DNA of 64,000 nucleotides from NCBI RefSeq assembly GCF_002770725.1, contig NZ_NQVN01000017.1:50910-114909 (forward strand), written 5' to 3'. The position numbers were made by a program, and so were the translations under genes. Positions 44,241-52,768 of the stretch are shown here, piece after piece. This DNA is from Pleomorphomonas carboxyditropha (lineage in GTDB: Bacteria > Pseudomonadota > Alphaproteobacteria > Rhizobiales > Pleomorphomonadaceae). Position 1 is the stretch's first letter. Each line of letters opens with the position of its first letter. Below the pieces are notes generated by a model that worked only from the letters and a program-made list of their open reading frames with translations, was not told the DNA's origin and did not search any database.

Positions 44241-44861
44241 ATGTCCACGCAGGATTGCAAGGGTGCTTTTGCGGCTGTATTTGCAACGAATAAGGGAAAA
44301 GAGTTAGCCTCTGCGATCGATGCTTGCTCGCCCAAATGCGCATGTCAGCATAATACTGTTAGCGAATACTCCATTGGACCCATCGGTGATGATGAGTACT
44401 TAATTCGTTTAGTGATTTCTCCCCAACATGTTAGGATTAAAAAAACCGCGACCACGCCTAAGGACGGGGTATTGTCGCAGGCTGAGTCTAGCGGAATGTC
44501 TATCTTCCGCGATAGCGCTTCAAATGAAGAGTTAAAAGCCGTAGCGGAAAAACTTGTCAACGGCGCTCGTAGCAATGGGAACGCAAAAGCAGGCTTATTT
44601 GGCGTTCTACGCTTTCGGTGTGGCGATGCTCGTGACTACTTCCCCGATGATGAAGAAGATCCAGTTTATTGCATCTATGATACCGCAAAAGCTGATCTGC
44701 CATCGCACGGGGACACATTCCAACGTGTGAACGGCTTTGATCAGCCTCGTCGCGACCTTCGACGAAAGGGGCTCTTTTCTGTCCTTGAAAAGACGTTTGT
44801 GCCGGTTGACAAGTTCCGTGACGGTCTGCTTGCCTCCTTGGCTCCGCCCTCAGGTCAATAG
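44241..44861 (+). CDS. Unknown protein, third gene of the TIGR04255 operon
   Basis: A 206-aa soluble protein of unknown family. It contains a Cys cluster (CSPKCACQHN), a segment LFGVLRFRCGDARDYF and an acidic loop (DDEEDPVYC). No known domain is visible. It begins 15 bp after the previous stop and ends at 44861, overlapping the tail of the antisense integrase remnant. Being part of an operon next to a tRNA and an integrase, it may be defence or cargo of a small island; this is inference only. Confidence 0.65.
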   Translation: MSTQDCKGAFAAVFATNKGKELASAIDACSPKCACQHNTVSEYSIGPIGDDEYLIRLVISPQHVRIKKTATTPKDGVLSQAESSGMSIFRDSASNEELKAVAEKLVNGARSNGNAKAGLFGVLRFRCGDARDYFPDDEEDPVYCIYDTAKADLPSHGDTFQRVNGFDQPRRDLRRKGLFSVLEKTFVPVDKFRDGLLASLAPPSGQ

Positions 44862-45395
44862 CTGGGGCTGGAGCGTCTAAGGCCAGTGTAAAGGAACAGA
44901 TCCATGGCAAGCCGCGCCATGGTGCCAATGGGGTGTCGTGCTTCGAAGGCGGCGACCTCGGCGACGGTCCAGGTGTGGAAGCCCTCCGACTTGGAGCTGA
45001 TCTTTTTCACATCCCTGACCGGGTTATGATCGATCAGGCCCGCCTCAAGGGCGAACTCCATCAAAACCGACATTGCCTTGAGGAAGTTGTTAGCTGCCGA
45101 AGGCGTGGCGGCGCGTCGATCACGGCCGGCCATGAGCATTCGGCGGTCGATTTCTTCGATGCGGAGATTTCCGCCGGTATCGTCGATGCTGGCGAACAGG
45201 CGATCTCTGTTTCCCTGGTGGATTGGGCAAGCGGCGCGAAGGTCGCGGACTTCTCGTACTGCTGGATCAGCCAGCGGAGCGTGCCGGCTGATGCTTCAGG
45301 CCGCTTGCCCGGCTTGGTGATGCGCTGGCCTGAAGGGCGGCGTTATAGGCTCGCCAGAACTCGTCGGTGCCGTACTCATCGGGAGTGACAAATTA
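44855..45395 (-). pseudogene. Broken phage-type tyrosine integrase
   Basis: Two frames on the minus strand together spell an integrase. The N-terminal piece reads TPDEYGTDEFWRAYNAALQ (about 45385-45330). After a frame change, GTLRWLIQQYEKSATF and NRDRLFASIDD follow, then the core-binding domain (NNFLKAMSVLMEFALEAGLI) and the start of the catalytic domain (MDLFLYTGLRRS). The active-site His-x-x-Arg and Tyr are missing. It is therefore frameshifted and truncated just where the unknown operon begins. Confidence 0.8.
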
Positions 45396-45581
45396 TCAAT
45401 AATCTGAGTTGAGATTGTAATTCGCTGTCCATTGTCTGGACATGGGCGAGCGGAGATTTGCGTCCGTTGGCCGCTGGCATGCGCGAAGACACAAATCCGC
45501 ATGCCTGAAGCAAGGGCGTCCGAGCGCTGTCGCTGTTGATCCGGTGGAGGCGTTCCCCGCGAGGGGTATCGCTGGCAGAGA

Positions 45582-45616
45582 TTGACAGTTCTATCGCTAT
45601 AAGAGATATTCTCTCC
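45582..45616 (+). promoter_or_regulatory. relE promoter with operator-like palindrome
   Basis: TTGACA (45582-45587), 17 bp and GATATT (45605-45610) fit a sigma-70 promoter. AGAGA-TAT-TCTCT (45602-45614) is a palindrome over the -10 element and directly before the relE ATG (45617). This is a plausible site for autoregulation by the XRE antitoxin. Confidence 0.55.
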
Positions 45617-45871
45617 ATGAAGGTGATCGCCTACAGCAAGGATGCGCTGAAAACGTTGCGGCGAATGCCTGCCAACACGGCGTCGACCATCCTCGCCAAG
45701 GTCGCCCAATACGCCGCCGACCCGGCCTCTCTTGCCAACAATGTCAAATCGCTGGCCGGTATGCCCAGCATCCTTCGGCTGCGCGTCGGCGACTGGCGCG
45801 TGCTGTTTTCCGAGGACGGCGAGGTGATCGCCATCATCAGGATCGCCCCTCGCGGCGGCGTCTACGAATGA
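45617..45871 (+). CDS. RelE/ParE-family toxin
   Basis: An 84-aa basic protein of the RelE type. It starts MKVIAYSKDALKTLRRMP and ends with LRLRVGDWRVLFSEDGEV and IRIAPRGGVYE, as in RelE ribosome-dependent mRNA interferases. The start at 45617 lies right after the promoter-operator; a frame open from 45536 was not used. Its last codon overlaps the antitoxin start by 4 bp. The toxin gene comes first, as in HigBA-like pairs. Confidence 0.9.
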   Translation: MKVIAYSKDALKTLRRMPANTASTILAKVAQYAADPASLANNVKSLAGMPSILRLRVGDWRVLFSEDGEVIAIIRIAPRGGVYE

Positions 45872-46251
45872 GGTTCGATATGAACGCGCAGTATCTGACC
45901 ACTCCGTCCGGCGAACGTATGGTCGTCATTCCCGAGGCGGAATACGAGCGTCTTGTTGCCACCGCCGAAGACGCGGCGGACCGGGCCGTCGTCGCGGATT
46001 TCCGCCGTCGGCTGGCGGTCGGCGAGGAAGAACTCGTGTCCGATGAGATCGTCGGGCGCCTGCTTGCCGGTGACAATCCCGTCCGGGTCTGGCGCGAGCA
46101 TCGCGGGCTGTCGGTGTCCGCCCTGGCGGCCAAGGCGGGCATCGGCCAGCCCTACCTGTCCGAGATCGAGGCCGGCAAGAAGGAGGGGGGCATCGGTACC
46201 ATGAAGAAGCTCGCCGCCGCCCTCGGCGTTGCCATCGACGATCTGGTTTGA
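45868..46251 (+). CDS. XRE-family antitoxin
   Basis: A 127-aa antitoxin with an N-terminal toxin-binding part (YLTTPSGERMVVIPEAEYER, Phd-like wording) and a C-terminal Cro/C1 helix-turn-helix (LSVSALAAKAGIGQPYLSEI, then GTMKKLAAALGVAIDDL). It starts at 45868 inside the relE stop (ATGA), with another ATG at 45880. It should neutralise RelE and repress the promoter at 45582. Confidence 0.9.
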   Translation: MRFDMNAQYLTTPSGERMVVIPEAEYERLVATAEDAADRAVVADFRRRLAVGEEELVSDEIVGRLLAGDNPVRVWREHRGLSVSALAAKAGIGQPYLSEIEAGKKEGGIGTMKKLAAALGVAIDDLV

Positions 46252-46332
46252 GGATGTCGGCCCGGTTTTGAGCGAGGCTTTCAATTCCGGGGGCTGTCCC
46301 CGGTTCGTGTTCGCACGCCTTTCTCCGACGAC

Positions 46333-46364
46333 GAACGCCGCGACCTGGGGGAGTCGCGGCGTTC
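46333..46364. terminator. Stem-loop between convergent antitoxin and arabinofuranosidase genes
   Basis: GAACGCCGCGAC (46333-46344) pairs perfectly with GTCGCGGCGTTC (46353-46364) with an 8-nt loop. There is no T-run on either side, but its place between two convergent genes suggests 3'-end formation for both. Confidence 0.5.
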
Positions 46365-46439
46365 ATGCGGGCCGGCGGGCGAGCGTGGCCCGGCCGGAAG
46401 GGTGCGGCGACCGGGGAAGCGGCCGCCGCACGTCCGTCG

Positions 46440-47954
46440 TCAGGCCTTCGGCTTGGTGACGATGACGTTCCAACTGCCGGGCATCAGCCTGGCGTTGAGC
46501 GCGTCGTTTTCGATGCCGACCGACTTGATCGGCGCCGGCGCCACCGTGTTGGGGGCGTCCTTGGTGTTCACCGCCTTCATGTTGGGGTGAGAAACCTGCA
46601 GCGCCTCGGTCACCTCGCGCGTGCCGCCGAAGCCGCGCAGCTCGACCTTGAGGTCCATCGGCTCGGCGAGATTGCGGTTGAGCGCGAAGATCACCACTTC
46701 GCCGGTGCTCTCGTCCTCGGTGACGGCCGAGATCAGGTAGGGCATCTCCTCGGCGGTCTTGCCGGCGAAGCTGCCGGAGGTGGCGAGCGTCCTGAGCACG
46801 CGGCCGCGGGCGTATTTCGCCGTCAGCGCGAACGGATGGAAGATGGTCTGCCGCCAGGCCGGGCCGCCCGGCTCGGTCATGATCGGGCCGATGATGTTGA
46901 CGAGCTGGGCGAGGCAGGCGCACTTGACGCGGTCGGCGTTGTTGAGCAGCGTGATCAGCGCGCCGCCGATCAAGAGCGCGTCCTCGGTGTTGTAGACCTC
47001 CTCGATCAGCGGCGGATGCTCGGGCCAACCGGGCTTCCTGAGATCGTCGTGGCCCCGCGCCTTGTACCAGACGTTCCACTCGTCGAGCGACAGCATGATG
47101 CGCTTCTGCGAGCGGCGGTTGGCCGCCACGGCGTCGGCGATCGCCGCCACTTCCTTGATGAAATAGTCCAGCAGCTCGATGTTGCCGAGGAACTCCTCGG
47201 TCGAGTCATGCGGGTTCATGAAATAGGTGTGCAGCGAGATGAAGTCGACGTGGTCGAAGCAGTGGTCGAGCACCTCGTATTCCCAGCGGGCGTAGGTGGC
47301 CATGTCGCGGTTCGATGAACCGCAGGCTGACAGCTCGATCGACGGATCGACCCAGCGCATCACCTTGGCCGTCTCGTGGGCGGCGCGGCCGTATTCGACC
47401 GCCGTCTTGGCGCCGATCTGCCAGGGGCCGTCCATCTCGTTGCCGAGGCACCAGAACTTGATGTCGTGCGGCTTGTCGTAGCCGTGGCTCTTGCGGAGCT
47501 CGCTGAGCTCGGTGCCGCCGGGGTGGTTGCAATATTCGATGAAGCGGCGGGCGTCGTCGATGCCGCGCGTGCCGAGGTTGACGCCGAACATCGGCTCGAC
47601 GCCGACCTGGCGGCACCAGTCGATGAATTCGTTGGTGCCGAAAGCGTTGGTCTCGGTCGAGAACCAGGCGAGGTCGAGCCGGCGCGGCCGCTGTTCCTTC
47701 GGGCCGACGCCGTCCTCCCAATTGTAGCCGGACAGGAAGTTGCCGCCGGGATAGCGGACGATGGTGACGCCGAGTTCCCTGGTGAGCTCGGCGACGTCCT
47801 GGCGGAAGCCGTTCTCGTCGGCGGTGGAGTGGCCCGGCTCGAAGATGCCGGTATAGACGCAGCGCCCCATATGCTCGACGAAGGTGCCGAACACGCGGCG
47901 GTCGAGATCGGAAATGGCAAAATCGGCGTCGACGATAAGACGAGCGGACGTCAT
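46440..47954 (-). CDS. abfA: Alpha-L-arabinofuranosidase, GH51
   Basis: This cytosolic enzyme releases arabinose from arabino-oligosaccharides. The 504-aa protein has the GH51 catalytic pair: acid/base Glu in WCLGNEMDGP and nucleophile Glu in SLDEWNVWY. N-terminal segments such as IVRYPGGNFLSGYNWEDG are typical of the family. It is the last gene of the ABC uptake operon on the minus strand, so substrate is imported and then hydrolysed inside the cell. Length is normal. Confidence 0.95.
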   Translation of the reverse strand: MTSARLIVDADFAISDLDRRVFGTFVEHMGRCVYTGIFEPGHSTADENGFRQDVAELTRELGVTIVRYPGGNFLSGYNWEDGVGPKEQRPRRLDLAWFSTETNAFGTNEFIDWCRQVGVEPMFGVNLGTRGIDDARRFIEYCNHPGGTELSELRKSHGYDKPHDIKFWCLGNEMDGPWQIGAKTAVEYGRAAHETAKVMRWVDPSIELSACGSSNRDMATYARWEYEVLDHCFDHVDFISLHTYFMNPHDSTEEFLGNIELLDYFIKEVAAIADAVAANRRSQKRIMLSLDEWNVWYKARGHDDLRKPGWPEHPPLIEEVYNTEDALLIGGALITLLNNADRVKCACLAQLVNIIGPIMTEPGGPAWRQTIFHPFALTAKYARGRVLRTLATSGSFAGKTAEEMPYLISAVTEDESTGEVVIFALNRNLAEPMDLKVELRGFGGTREVTEALQVSHPNMKAVNTKDAPNTVAPAPIKSVGIENDALNARLMPGSWNVIVTKPKA

Positions 47955-48089
47955 GAGCTTCAGCTTTCGGGTTTGGATGGTCTCGGAAGGGTACAGCGTT
48001 CCCCGGCGCGGCGTCCGGCACGGGTCGGAAGGCGCCTGTCGTCGTCCGTATCCAACTGGCGGGAGGAGCCGGCCGGACGGTCGTGGTGT

Positions 48090-48125
48090 CCTGCCCGGCC
48101 GGCCGTGAAGATCCGGCCGGGCAGG
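48090..48125 (-). terminator. Stem-loop between the solute-binding protein gene and abfA
   Basis: CCTGCCCGGCCGG (48090-48102) and CCGGCCGGGCAGG (48113-48125) form a perfect 13-bp stem. No T-run follows. It lies just past the binding-protein stop, where such hairpins often protect upstream mRNA and lower downstream expression (abfA). Confidence 0.5.
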
Positions 48126-48135
48126 GTTTCGTGGC

Positions 48136-49455
48136 TTACTTCGCGTTGGCGAGCAGCTCGTTGATGCGGGTCTCGGCGTCGGTCAGCGCCTGATCGACCG
48201 ACTTGTCGCCGCGCATGGCCGAACCGACTTCCTCGCCCTCGATGTCCTGGATCGAGAACTGACGCTTGACGGCCGACGGCAGGGCGGTGCCGTTGACGGC
48301 CAGCGAGGCGATGTCGGCACGATGCGGCAGGTTCTTGAACTGATCGCTGTCGATGATCGACTTGCGGATCGGCAGATGGCCGGTGCGCGACCATTCGTAG
48401 TTGTTGTCCCAGAGGAACTTCATGAACTCGATCGCCGAGGCGCGCTGCGCGTCGGAAAGATCCTGCTTCAGAAGCACCCAGCTATGGCCGTCGGCCCAGA
48501 CGCGCGGGCTGCCGGGGTAGATCTGCGGGAAGGCGGTCACCGCGTAGCCGTTGGCGAGCGCGCCGTCCTTCTTGGCTTCCTGGTCGTAGGTGTCGATCAG
48601 CCAGGTGCCGCAGATGAACACGCCGCCGTCGCCGGCCGCGAAGCTCGACACGGAGGCCGCGTAGTCCTGGTTCTTGGTGGTCAGATCCTTGGAGTAGATG
48701 TCGGCCAAGAGTTGCAGGGCACCCTTCGCTTCCGGCGAGGAGAAGTTCACCTTGTTGGGATCGGCGAAGAAGTCGGCGTTCTGCTGGTAGAGCAGCGTGT
48801 CGAAGGTGCGGGTGTAGAAGGCCGTCTCGTTGGCCAGCGTCGAGATGAAGTAGGGCTTGCCCGTCTTCTCCTTGAACTGGGCGGCCTGGGCGAACAGCTC
48901 GTCGGTGCTCTTGGGCAGGATCGGCTTGCCCGCCTCGTCGACGAGGCCGGCCTGCTTGAACAGGTTGAGGTTGATGTGCCACAGCCAGGTGTGGGTGTCG
49001 AACGGCATGGCGTAGATCTTGCCGTCCTTGGTGACGCCCTGGCGGGCGGCGTCGGTCATGTCATTGACGTCGATGCCGGCCTTGGCGAAGTCTTCATCCA
49101 GGGGCTCGAGCAGGCCGCGCGACGAATAGTCGGAGATGACCGCCTCGTGCATGACCGAGATGACCGGCGGCTCGCCCGACCGGATGCGGGCGGTGAGCTG
49201 GTCGTAGCCCGGCCACTCGACGATCTCCGGCTTGACGGTGGTGGTGGTGCTCTCGGCGTTGAACTTGTTGATCAGCGCGGTGATGATGCCGCACTCGCCG
49301 TTGGCCTTGGTCACGTCGGTGACGGAGCCGTAGTCGGCCTCGCAGGCGCCGAAGAAGCGCGAGACGGAGATCTCGGTCTTGTCGGCCGCAAGCGCGGCAC
49401 CGGCGCCGGCCGTGACGACCAGACCCGCCAGCAGAACGGTGGATAGCTTTCTCAT
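48136..49455 (-). CDS. Sugar ABC transporter, substrate-binding protein
   Basis: A 439-aa family 1 extracellular solute-binding protein. From the ATG at 49455, after GGAGGAGGTCC, it has a signal peptide ending GAALAAD, and mature-protein segments such as VEWPGYDQLTARIRSGEPP and MPFDTHTWLWHINLNLFKQA typical of carbohydrate binders. With two permeases, an ATPase and an arabinofuranosidase in one operon, arabinose-containing oligosaccharides are the likely ligand. Confidence 0.92.
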   Translation of the reverse strand: MRKLSTVLLAGLVVTAGAGAALAADKTEISVSRFFGACEADYGSVTDVTKANGECGIITALINKFNAESTTTTVKPEIVEWPGYDQLTARIRSGEPPVISVMHEAVISDYSSRGLLEPLDEDFAKAGIDVNDMTDAARQGVTKDGKIYAMPFDTHTWLWHINLNLFKQAGLVDEAGKPILPKSTDELFAQAAQFKEKTGKPYFISTLANETAFYTRTFDTLLYQQNADFFADPNKVNFSSPEAKGALQLLADIYSKDLTTKNQDYAASVSSFAAGDGGVFICGTWLIDTYDQEAKKDGALANGYAVTAFPQIYPGSPRVWADGHSWVLLKQDLSDAQRASAIEFMKFLWDNNYEWSRTGHLPIRKSIIDSDQFKNLPHRADIASLAVNGTALPSAVKRQFSIQDIEGEEVGSAMRGDKSVDQALTDAETRINELLANAK

Positions 49456-49550
49456 TGGACCTCCTCCAATACGGCCGATCTCTCTGACAATCCTTCGCGC
49501 TCGGCCGGTCATGCGCTGGATTCCGCCTTGCCGATCCCCTCCTCCGGGGA

Positions 49551-50396
49551 TCAGGTGATCGCCGCGCCGGCCACGGCACGGACGATGTATTTCTGGAAGA
49601 ACAGGTAGACGACGAACACCGGCAGGCCGGCGAAGATCGCCTGCGCCATCAGGAAGCCGAGGCCTTCCGACTGGGCGAAATTGGTCTGAGTCGAGGCGAT
49701 GCCGACGGTGATGGTGAACATCTCCGGCTTGGTCGCCGAGATCAGCGGCCACAGGTAGTCGTTCCAGGCGCCGAGGAAGGAGAAGATGCCGAGCGTCGCC
49801 TGGGCAGGGATGGTCAGCGGCAGCAGCACCTTCCAGAAGATCTTGAAGCGCGAGGCGTTGTCGAGCATCGCCGCCTCGTCGATATCCTTGGGAATCGCCT
49901 TGAAATACTGGGTCATCAGGAAGACGCCGAAGGCGCTCGACAGGCCCGGCAGGATGATCGCCGGGTAGGTGTTGTGCATCTTCAGATCGGAAAAGATCTG
50001 ATGGCGGGCGATGATCACCGCCTGCTCCGGCACGGCGAGGCCGAGCAGCACCAGGATGAAGATGACGTCGCGGCCCTTGAACTCGGCGCGGGCGAAGCCG
50101 TAGCCGGCGAGCGAGGATAGGATGAGGATGCCGACGGTGACGCCGACCGACACCACCGCGCTGTTCCACAGCCAGCGGAACACGCCCGACGTCTGGAAGA
50201 TGTCGGTGTAGTTCTTGAGCGTGTAGGGCGGGTGGAAGGCCGAGGCCGTCGAGATCATCAGCTCCGAGTTCGGCTTGAACGACAGGATGAGCACCCAGGC
50301 GATGGGCAGCATCCAGACAATCGCGACGAGGACGACGGAGGCGAGGATCACCTTGTTGCCGATACCGCGACCGACGATACGTTCACTGGCAGCCAT
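49551..50396 (-). CDS. Sugar ABC transporter permease (MalG type)
   Basis: A 281-aa inner-membrane permease with about six helices and the coupling segment EAAMLDNASRFKIFWKVLLP (EAA loop), as in MalG/UgpE proteins. It starts at 50396, 3 bp after the stop of the other permease, and a 95-bp gap leads to the binding-protein gene. Confidence 0.94.
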   Translation of the reverse strand: MAASERIVGRGIGNKVILASVVLVAIVWMLPIAWVLILSFKPNSELMISTASAFHPPYTLKNYTDIFQTSGVFRWLWNSAVVSVGVTVGILILSSLAGYGFARAEFKGRDVIFILVLLGLAVPEQAVIIARHQIFSDLKMHNTYPAIILPGLSSAFGVFLMTQYFKAIPKDIDEAAMLDNASRFKIFWKVLLPLTIPAQATLGIFSFLGAWNDYLWPLISATKPEMFTITVGIASTQTNFAQSEGLGFLMAQAIFAGLPVFVVYLFFQKYIVRAVAGAAIT

Positions 50397-50399
50397 GGC

Positions 50400-51329
50400 T
50401 TATTCCTCCACGCGCTTGCGGGATGCGAAGAACTGGGCGAGCGCGGCGACCGCCATGATAATGAACAGGATCTCCGAGGCGGCGGCGGCGTAGCCGAGGT
50501 TCCAGGAGCGGAAGCCCTGCTCGTAGATGAACAGCACGATGGGGCGCGAGGCGTTGTTCGGACCGCCCTGGGTGAGCAGCAGCGCCTGGCCGAACAGCTG
50601 GAACTGGGCGACGATTTCGTAGATCACGACGACCAGCAGGGTCCGGCGGATCGACGGCATGGTGATCGACCAGAACGAGCGCCAGCGGCTGGCATTGTCG
50701 AGGGCGGCGGCCTCGTAGAGCTCGCCGGGGATCTGCTGCAAGGCGGCGAGGAACAGCATCATCGGCAGGCCGATGATCCACCAGACCGTGGTGATGGCGA
50801 TGGCCGGCAGCGCCAGCGACGCCGTTGTGGTGAAGGCCAGAGGCTCCATGCCGAAGAAGCGCATGATGCCGGCGATGGCACCGTTGCCGGGCATGTACAT
50901 CATCTTCCAGATGATGGTGACGATGGTGACCGACAGAACCGACGTGCCGAAGAAGATGGCGCGCAGCGTTGCCGACGTTCGGTCGCTGCGGTTGAGGGCG
51001 AGCGCCAGCAACAGGCCGATCGCCACGAAGGCCGGCACCGTCATCACCACGAACCAGATCGTGTTCCAGACGGAGCCGATGAAAACCTTGTCGTTGAACA
51101 GGCGATAGTAGTTGGCCAATCCGGCAAATTTCGACGTGTCGTCGAACATGTCGGACTGGAGCATCGACATCCAGATGCCCTTGAACAGCGGATAGACCAG
51201 GAGCGCGAGGTAGAATGCCAGATAGGGCGCTACGAACAGCGCGTTGGACCAGCGCGGCCCGATCGAGGCGCCGGTCGGGCGCTTGACCGCCGCGGTCGCC
51301 TTGCCGGGAGAGAGCGTGACGTCCGTCAT
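50400..51329 (-). CDS. Sugar ABC transporter permease (MalF type)
   Basis: A 309-aa permease from the ATG at 51329, which has GGAGGATGAG in front; a GTG at 51344 is less likely. It has about six helices and the EAA loop YEAAALDNASRWRSFWSITM. It is coupled to the second permease (3-bp gap) and lies 11 bp after the ATPase stop. Confidence 0.94.
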   Translation of the reverse strand: MTDVTLSPGKATAAVKRPTGASIGPRWSNALFVAPYLAFYLALLVYPLFKGIWMSMLQSDMFDDTSKFAGLANYYRLFNDKVFIGSVWNTIWFVVMTVPAFVAIGLLLALALNRSDRTSATLRAIFFGTSVLSVTIVTIIWKMMYMPGNGAIAGIMRFFGMEPLAFTTTASLALPAIAITTVWWIIGLPMMLFLAALQQIPGELYEAAALDNASRWRSFWSITMPSIRRTLLVVVIYEIVAQFQLFGQALLLTQGGPNNASRPIVLFIYEQGFRSWNLGYAAAASEILFIIMAVAALAQFFASRKRVEE

Positions 51330-51340
51330 CTCATCCTCCG

Positions 51341-52429
51341 TCACTGGCGTGCGTGGTAGGCGAGGCCGGCGGCGTCGAACAGGTGCGCGGTGGCGCCCTC
51401 GACCGCCAGGCGGACGGCATCGCCCGGCTGGACCTGGCTGATGCCCGTGTCCTCGGCCACCAGCGTGCTGCCGTCCATCAGGCGGACGTGCAGATGGGTA
51501 CGGTCGCCGAGGCGCTCGGCCACTTCCACCTTGCCGGGAATGGCGCCGTCCTGCCGGACGCGGATCGCCTCGGCACGGACGCCGACGCGCAGCTCGGCGC
51601 CGGCCGGCAGGGCGTCGGCGGGCACGTCGGTGTCGATGACCGAGCCGTCGCCGAGCATGGCGGAGGCAAGGCCGCCGCGATCGCGCACCTGAACGGGCAG
51701 GAAATTCATGGCCGGCGAGCCGACGAAGCGGGCGACGAATTCGGTGGCCGGGCGGCCGTAGATGTCCATCGGCGTGCCGACCTGCTCGACCTTGCGGGCG
51801 TTCATCACCACGATGCGGCTCGCCAACGTCATCGCCTCGACCTGGTCATGGGTGACGAAGATGGTGGTGGCGCGCGTCTGCTGGTGCAGGCGGGCCAGTT
51901 CGACGCGGGTGCGCACGCGCAGCGCGGCGTCGAGATTGGAAAGCGGCTCGTCGAACAGATAGGCCTTGGGGTCCTTGACCAGGGCGCGGCCGATGGCGAC
52001 GCGCTGGCGCTGGCCACCGGAGAGCTGGCCGGGCTTGCGCTGCAGGAGATGGCTGATTTCAAGAATGCGGGCGGCTTCCTCGATGCGGCGGGCGATTTCC
52101 TCCTTGGGCGTGCCGATGTTCTTGAGACCAAAAGCCAGGTTATCGAATACGGTCATATGCGGATAGAGTGCGTAGTGCTGGAACACCATGGCGACGCCGC
52201 GCGCCCCGGGAGGAAGATGGTCCACCCTTTCCCCGCCGATGCGGATTTCGCCGCCGTTGACCGTCTCCAGCCCGGCGATCATGCGCAGAAGCGTGGATTT
52301 GCCGCAGCCCGACGGTCCGAGGAAGGCGATGAACTCGCCGGAGTGGATGGTCAGCGACAGCTCCGAGATCACCTCGACGGAGCCGAACCGCTTGGACACC
52401 GAATCCAGTTCGATGCTGCTCACCTGCAT
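51341..52429 (-). CDS. Sugar ABC transporter ATPase (UgpC/MsmK type)
   Basis: A 362-aa ATPase with Walker A GPSGCGKSTLLRMI, signature LSGGQRQRVAIGRAL, Walker B YLFDEPLSNLDA, and the C-terminal TOBE regulatory domain of the MalK/UgpC group. The ATG at 52429 follows GGAGGAGA. It heads the minus-strand operon that continues with both permeases, the binding protein and abfA. Confidence 0.96.
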   Translation of the reverse strand: MQVSSIELDSVSKRFGSVEVISELSLTIHSGEFIAFLGPSGCGKSTLLRMIAGLETVNGGEIRIGGERVDHLPPGARGVAMVFQHYALYPHMTVFDNLAFGLKNIGTPKEEIARRIEEAARILEISHLLQRKPGQLSGGQRQRVAIGRALVKDPKAYLFDEPLSNLDAALRVRTRVELARLHQQTRATTIFVTHDQVEAMTLASRIVVMNARKVEQVGTPMDIYGRPATEFVARFVGSPAMNFLPVQVRDRGGLASAMLGDGSVIDTDVPADALPAGAELRVGVRAEAIRVRQDGAIPGKVEVAERLGDRTHLHVRLMDGSTLVAEDTGISQVQPGDAVRLAVEGATAHLFDAAGLAYHARQ

Positions 52430-52768
52430 TCTCCTCCACAAAACCAGTTTTCTTCTTATGGTATGATGATAAGATTGTACGGCGAGCAGGGGCCTTGTCA
52501 ATCCTCGCCTTGGACATTTTTGCCGAGAACGGTACAGCTAGTCGGCGCTTTCCGGGGAAAGAGCGGGATTCGCCGGGTGCCGATCTCTGCCGGGGCCTTG
52601 ATCGGGCATGCCGCCGGAAGCGGTGGCGCGCCCGCCGGACGGCCCGGGCATTCGCCGGCTCGAGGGCACTCTCGGGCCGGCGGAATGCCGTCAATTGGTT
52701 TGGCTGGGCAGCCGCCGTTCGACCTGGCCGGTTCGGCCCGATCGGCGGCTGCCTCAGGAAAGAAAAGT
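52430..52768. promoter_or_regulatory. Divergent promoter of the arabinoside operon and its GntR regulator
   Basis: No gene lies in this 339-bp spacer. An A/T-rich stretch TTATGGTATGATGATAAG (about 52456-52473), ending near GATTGTAC, contains GGTATGAT and ATTGTAC, like FadR-subfamily half-sites (GT-N5-AC type). It is close to the ATPase gene, so it is a candidate operator for the GntR protein. Confidence 0.4.

Noticed and set aside
42457..45395. tRNA-Glu as integration site with direct att repeats
   Set aside because: No duplicate of the tRNA 3' end was found near the integrase remnant, so the island limits remain a proposal and no att site is annotated.
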